From Bacteroidales bacterium UBA1205 (lineage in GTDB: Bacteria; Bacteroidota; Bacteroidia; Bacteroidales; WCHB1-69), in NCBI GenBank assembly GCA_002309615.1, contig DBXT01000055.1, forward strand, positions 1 through 25,208: a stretch of DNA of 25,208 bases. Direction: 5' to 3'. Within the stretch, counting starts at the first letter, position 1; each line of letters starts with the position of its first letter. Under the pieces are notes generated by a model. That model did not search any database, was not told the origin of the DNA, and saw only the letters and a list, made by a program, of their open reading frames with translations. Of this stretch, positions 23,517 through 25,208 are shown piece after piece. Made by a program: the position numbers and the translations under genes.

Positions 23517-24135
23517 AACGGAATGTATCAAATGTTGCTGGAGCGTCAAGGAACTGCGTAGGCAAATTTCCACCAACCTCTACTTCCGTGCTGGTATAAG
23601 CAAGAAGCCGGAACTATTGTTGCAAAAGACAGAAATTAACACTACTCCGGTGTTGAGCATCAAAGACCCGTTCTCATTTGAATTTTTGGACTTACGTCCG
23701 GAAACCTTTACAGAGAATGATTTGGAGAATGCACTCATCACTCATCTGCAAGAGTTCTTGTTGGAGATGGGCAAAGGCTTCTGTTTAGAAGCTCGGCAGA
23801 AACGCATAATTATTGACGATGAGTATTATTTTGCAGACCTTGTGTTTTACAACCGTATCCTACACTGTAATGTGATTATCGAATTGAAAGATGATGAGTT
23901 TTCACATGCCGATTTAAGCCAGCTGAATGCGTATGTGTCGTATTTTCGTGAGAATGAAATGCATCAGGGTGACAATCCGCCGGTCGGGATATTGCTTTGT
24001 ACACGCAAAGGCGAAAAAATGGTGGAATATGCACTTGCTGGTATGGACAACAACCTTTTTGTGTCAACTTATATGCTTTCGCTTCCTGATAAAAAGACAT
24101 TGAAAGATTTCTTACTTCGTGAAACAAACCAATAA
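23497..24135 (+). CDS. DUF1016/YhcG-type nuclease, C-terminal PDDEXK part (frameshifted)
   Basis: 212 codons from a TTG; real family sequence starts at about residue 4 (FFYETECIK), so this is the rest of the gene that begins at 22971 and not an independent one. WSVKELRRQISTNLYFRAGI is the usual link. The PDDEXK core is complete: E77 in LENALITHL, D114 in FADLVFYNR and E129-L-K131 in NVIIELKDDEF, with QLNAYVSYFRENEM after it. The metal-binding residues are intact, so if a shift restores the frame the product should be active. There is no promoter or Shine-Dalgarno sequence of its own. Confidence 0.85.
   Translation: MHVFFYETECIKCCWSVKELRRQISTNLYFRAGISKKPELLLQKTEINTTPVLSIKDPFSFEFLDLRPETFTENDLENALITHLQEFLLEMGKGFCLEARQKRIIIDDEYYFADLVFYNRILHCNVIIELKDDEFSHADLSQLNAYVSYFRENEMHQGDNPPVGILLCTRKGEKMVEYALAGMDNNLFVSTYMLSLPDKKTLKDFLLRETNQ
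23504..23512 (+). other. Nine-T run causing a +1 frameshift
   Basis: The first YhcG-like frame passes through CG followed by nine T and meets TGA at 23514. Removing one T joins it to the next frame at the expected family sequence (DPLARFFYETECIK). Such a run is prone to replication and RNA polymerase slippage, and to sequencing error. Confidence 0.85.
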
Positions 24136-24229
24136 TAGTAGTGAAAGTATTCAAAACACCGCTTATAATGCTTGAATAACACCGCTACACTGAAAGCCAA
24201 TACCGCTATAGAAACGAGAAATATTTTTG
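24136..24229. other. Short intergenic stretch with three AAYACCGCT words
   Basis: AACACCGCT occurs at 24155 and 24178 and AATACCGCT at 24199, about 21-23 bp apart, just before the promoter and the second rarA-end copy. This could be a set of protein-binding sites, possibly for an integrase or a repressor, or decayed coding repeat. The evidence is the spacing alone. Confidence 0.35.
24222..24229 (+). promoter_or_regulatory. Predicted promoter of the second YhcG-like gene
   Basis: TATTTTTG fits TAnnTTTG and ends exactly where the second rarA-end copy begins. RNA would start near 24236, so that copy would form most of a leader of about 41 nt. Confidence 0.45.
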
Positions 24230-24262
24230 AAAGCCTTATGGAAAGATAAATACGGGTATTAA
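24230..24262 (+). repeat. rarA 3'-end repeat, copy 2 (displaced)
   Basis: 33 bases equal to the last 11 codons of rarA, with one synonymous difference, but without the rest of rarA before it. It lies 1.47 kb after copy 1 in the same orientation and 14 bp before the second nuclease gene. This is the form expected of the other end of an insertion in the 3' end of a gene. Confidence 0.9.
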
Positions 24263-24276
24263 TAAAAAGCATCACT

Positions 24277-25208
24277 ATGAAACAGAAATCTCATCCGCCT
24301 GAAGTCATACCTCAAATAGATTCGCTATATGGAGATGTTTGCAAGATTATAGAATCCGCCCGTGGCAACGCTGTCCGCAGCGTTGACTTTTGCCGTGTGC
24401 AAATGTATTGGAACTTGGGTAAACGTATTTTTGAAGAAGAACAACAAGGTAAAGAACGTGCCGACTATGGTTCCTATTTAACAAGAAATCTGGCAAAAAT
24501 GCTTGAACCGGAATATGGAAGCGGATTTGGAGTCAGACAACTTGAACAAGCAAGACAATTTTATCGAACCTATCCAATTGCGAACACACTGCGTTCGCAA
24601 TTAAATTGGTCACAATATAGAAGGCTTATACAGATTGAAGACCCCGATAAACGCGAATATTACGAGTTGGAGTCTGTCAACAATGCTTGGACGGCTCGCG
24701 AAACCGAACGTCAAATCAATTCCATGCTATATGAACGTCTCTTAATGAGCAATGACAAAGAGAATGTATTGGCAGTAGCTCGCAAAGAACGCATACCTGA
24801 ATCTCCTCAAGAAATTATTAAAGATCCAATGGTGCTTGAATTTCTTGGTCTGCACAGAGAGGCAAGTTACTATGAAAAGGACTTGGAGTCTGCCATGATT
24901 ATTCATCTCGCTGATTTTTTGCTTGAAATGGGAAAGGGATTCTCTTTTGTAGCACGTCAAAAAAGAATCTTGATTGAAGACAACGAATTTTTTGCCGACC
25001 TTGTGTTTTACAATCGTTTGCTACGATGCCACGTGATTATTGAACTGAAAACCGGAAAACTGACGCATCAAGATTTGGGACAATTGCAAATGTATGTCAA
25101 CTATTACGACCGTATGGAAAAACTACCCGATGAAAATCCCACTATCGGCATTTTGCTTTGTACCGACAAAAACGACACTATTGTACGTATGACCTTGCCT
25201 GAAAACAA
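24277..25208 (+). CDS. DUF1016/YhcG-type PDDEXK nuclease, second gene (partial, runs off the window)
   Basis: 310 codons are open to the window edge. The N-terminal domain has VQMYWNLGKRIFEEEQQGKE, RADYGSYLTRNLAKMLEPEY and GVRQLEQARQFYRTYP (86-101). The link LNWSQYRRLIQIEDPDKREY and TARETERQINSMLYERLLMS follow. The nuclease core keeps E204 (LESAMIIHL), D241 in FADLVFYNR and E256-L-K258 in HVIIELKTGK; only the last few dozen residues are missing from view. It is clearly different from the first copy, so the pair is not a recent duplication. Family members are predicted DNases often found with restriction-modification or mobile DNA; the substrate is unknown. Confidence 0.93.
   Translation, partial: MKQKSHPPEVIPQIDSLYGDVCKIIESARGNAVRSVDFCRVQMYWNLGKRIFEEEQQGKERADYGSYLTRNLAKMLEPEYGSGFGVRQLEQARQFYRTYPIANTLRSQLNWSQYRRLIQIEDPDKREYYELESVNNAWTARETERQINSMLYERLLMSNDKENVLAVARKERIPESPQEIIKDPMVLEFLGLHREASYYEKDLESAMIIHLADFLLEMGKGFSFVARQKRILIEDNEFFADLVFYNRLLRCHVIIELKTGKLTHQDLGQLQMYVNYYDRMEKLPDENPTIGILLCTDKNDTIVRMTLPEN

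Noticed and set aside
23497..24135. Independent gene for the C-terminal nuclease part
   Set aside because: Its only start is a TTG just before the T-run, it has no promoter of its own, and its first residues continue the sequence of the upstream frame.
1..25208. CRISPR array or tRNA/rRNA genes
   Set aside because: No regularly spaced identical repeats with unique spacers and no cloverleaf or rRNA sequence was seen on either strand; the 33-bp repeats are coding and have no spacers.

Overview
The window comes from a low-GC member of the Bacteroidota. Three things point there. The str, S10, spc and alpha ribosomal clusters are joined on one strand with fusA followed directly by rpsJ and no tuf between them. 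Start codons almost never have a Shine-Dalgarno sequence. Every likely promoter has the phylum's -7 element TAnnTTTG. A methylmalonyl-CoA mutase small subunit also fits. The genus cannot be read from the sequence.

Layout. Positions 1-933 hold no credible gene; they contain a 45-bp direct repeat, a perfect 30-nt palindrome and several GC-rich hairpins. Positions 934-18975 (minus strand) are one ribosomal super-operon of 33 genes, transcribed from a TAnnTTTG promoter at 18968-18975 through rpsL, rpsG, fusA, the S10 set (rpsJ to rpsQ), the spc set (rplN to secY), then map, infA, rpmJ, rpsM, rpsK, rpsD, rpoA and rplQ, ending at an intrinsic terminator at 934-962. All expected members are present and intact, including the 38-residue L36. 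rplF alone carries a full Shine-Dalgarno sequence.

Positions 19361-21321 (minus strand) are a single-gene unit for mutA with its own promoter and terminator; mutB is not beside it. rarA (21525-22796, plus strand) is divergent from mutA.

Positions 22797-25208 are accessory DNA: two different DUF1016/YhcG-type PDDEXK nuclease genes in tandem. The first is split by an extra T in a run of nine T and has a 33-bp (11-residue) tandem repeat in its linker. The segment carrying it is bounded by two copies of the last 33 bases of rarA (11 codons including stop), which differ by one synonymous base. This looks like site-specific insertion at the 3' end of rarA with the gene end restored, and is the most interesting feature of the window. 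The second nuclease gene runs off the window end.
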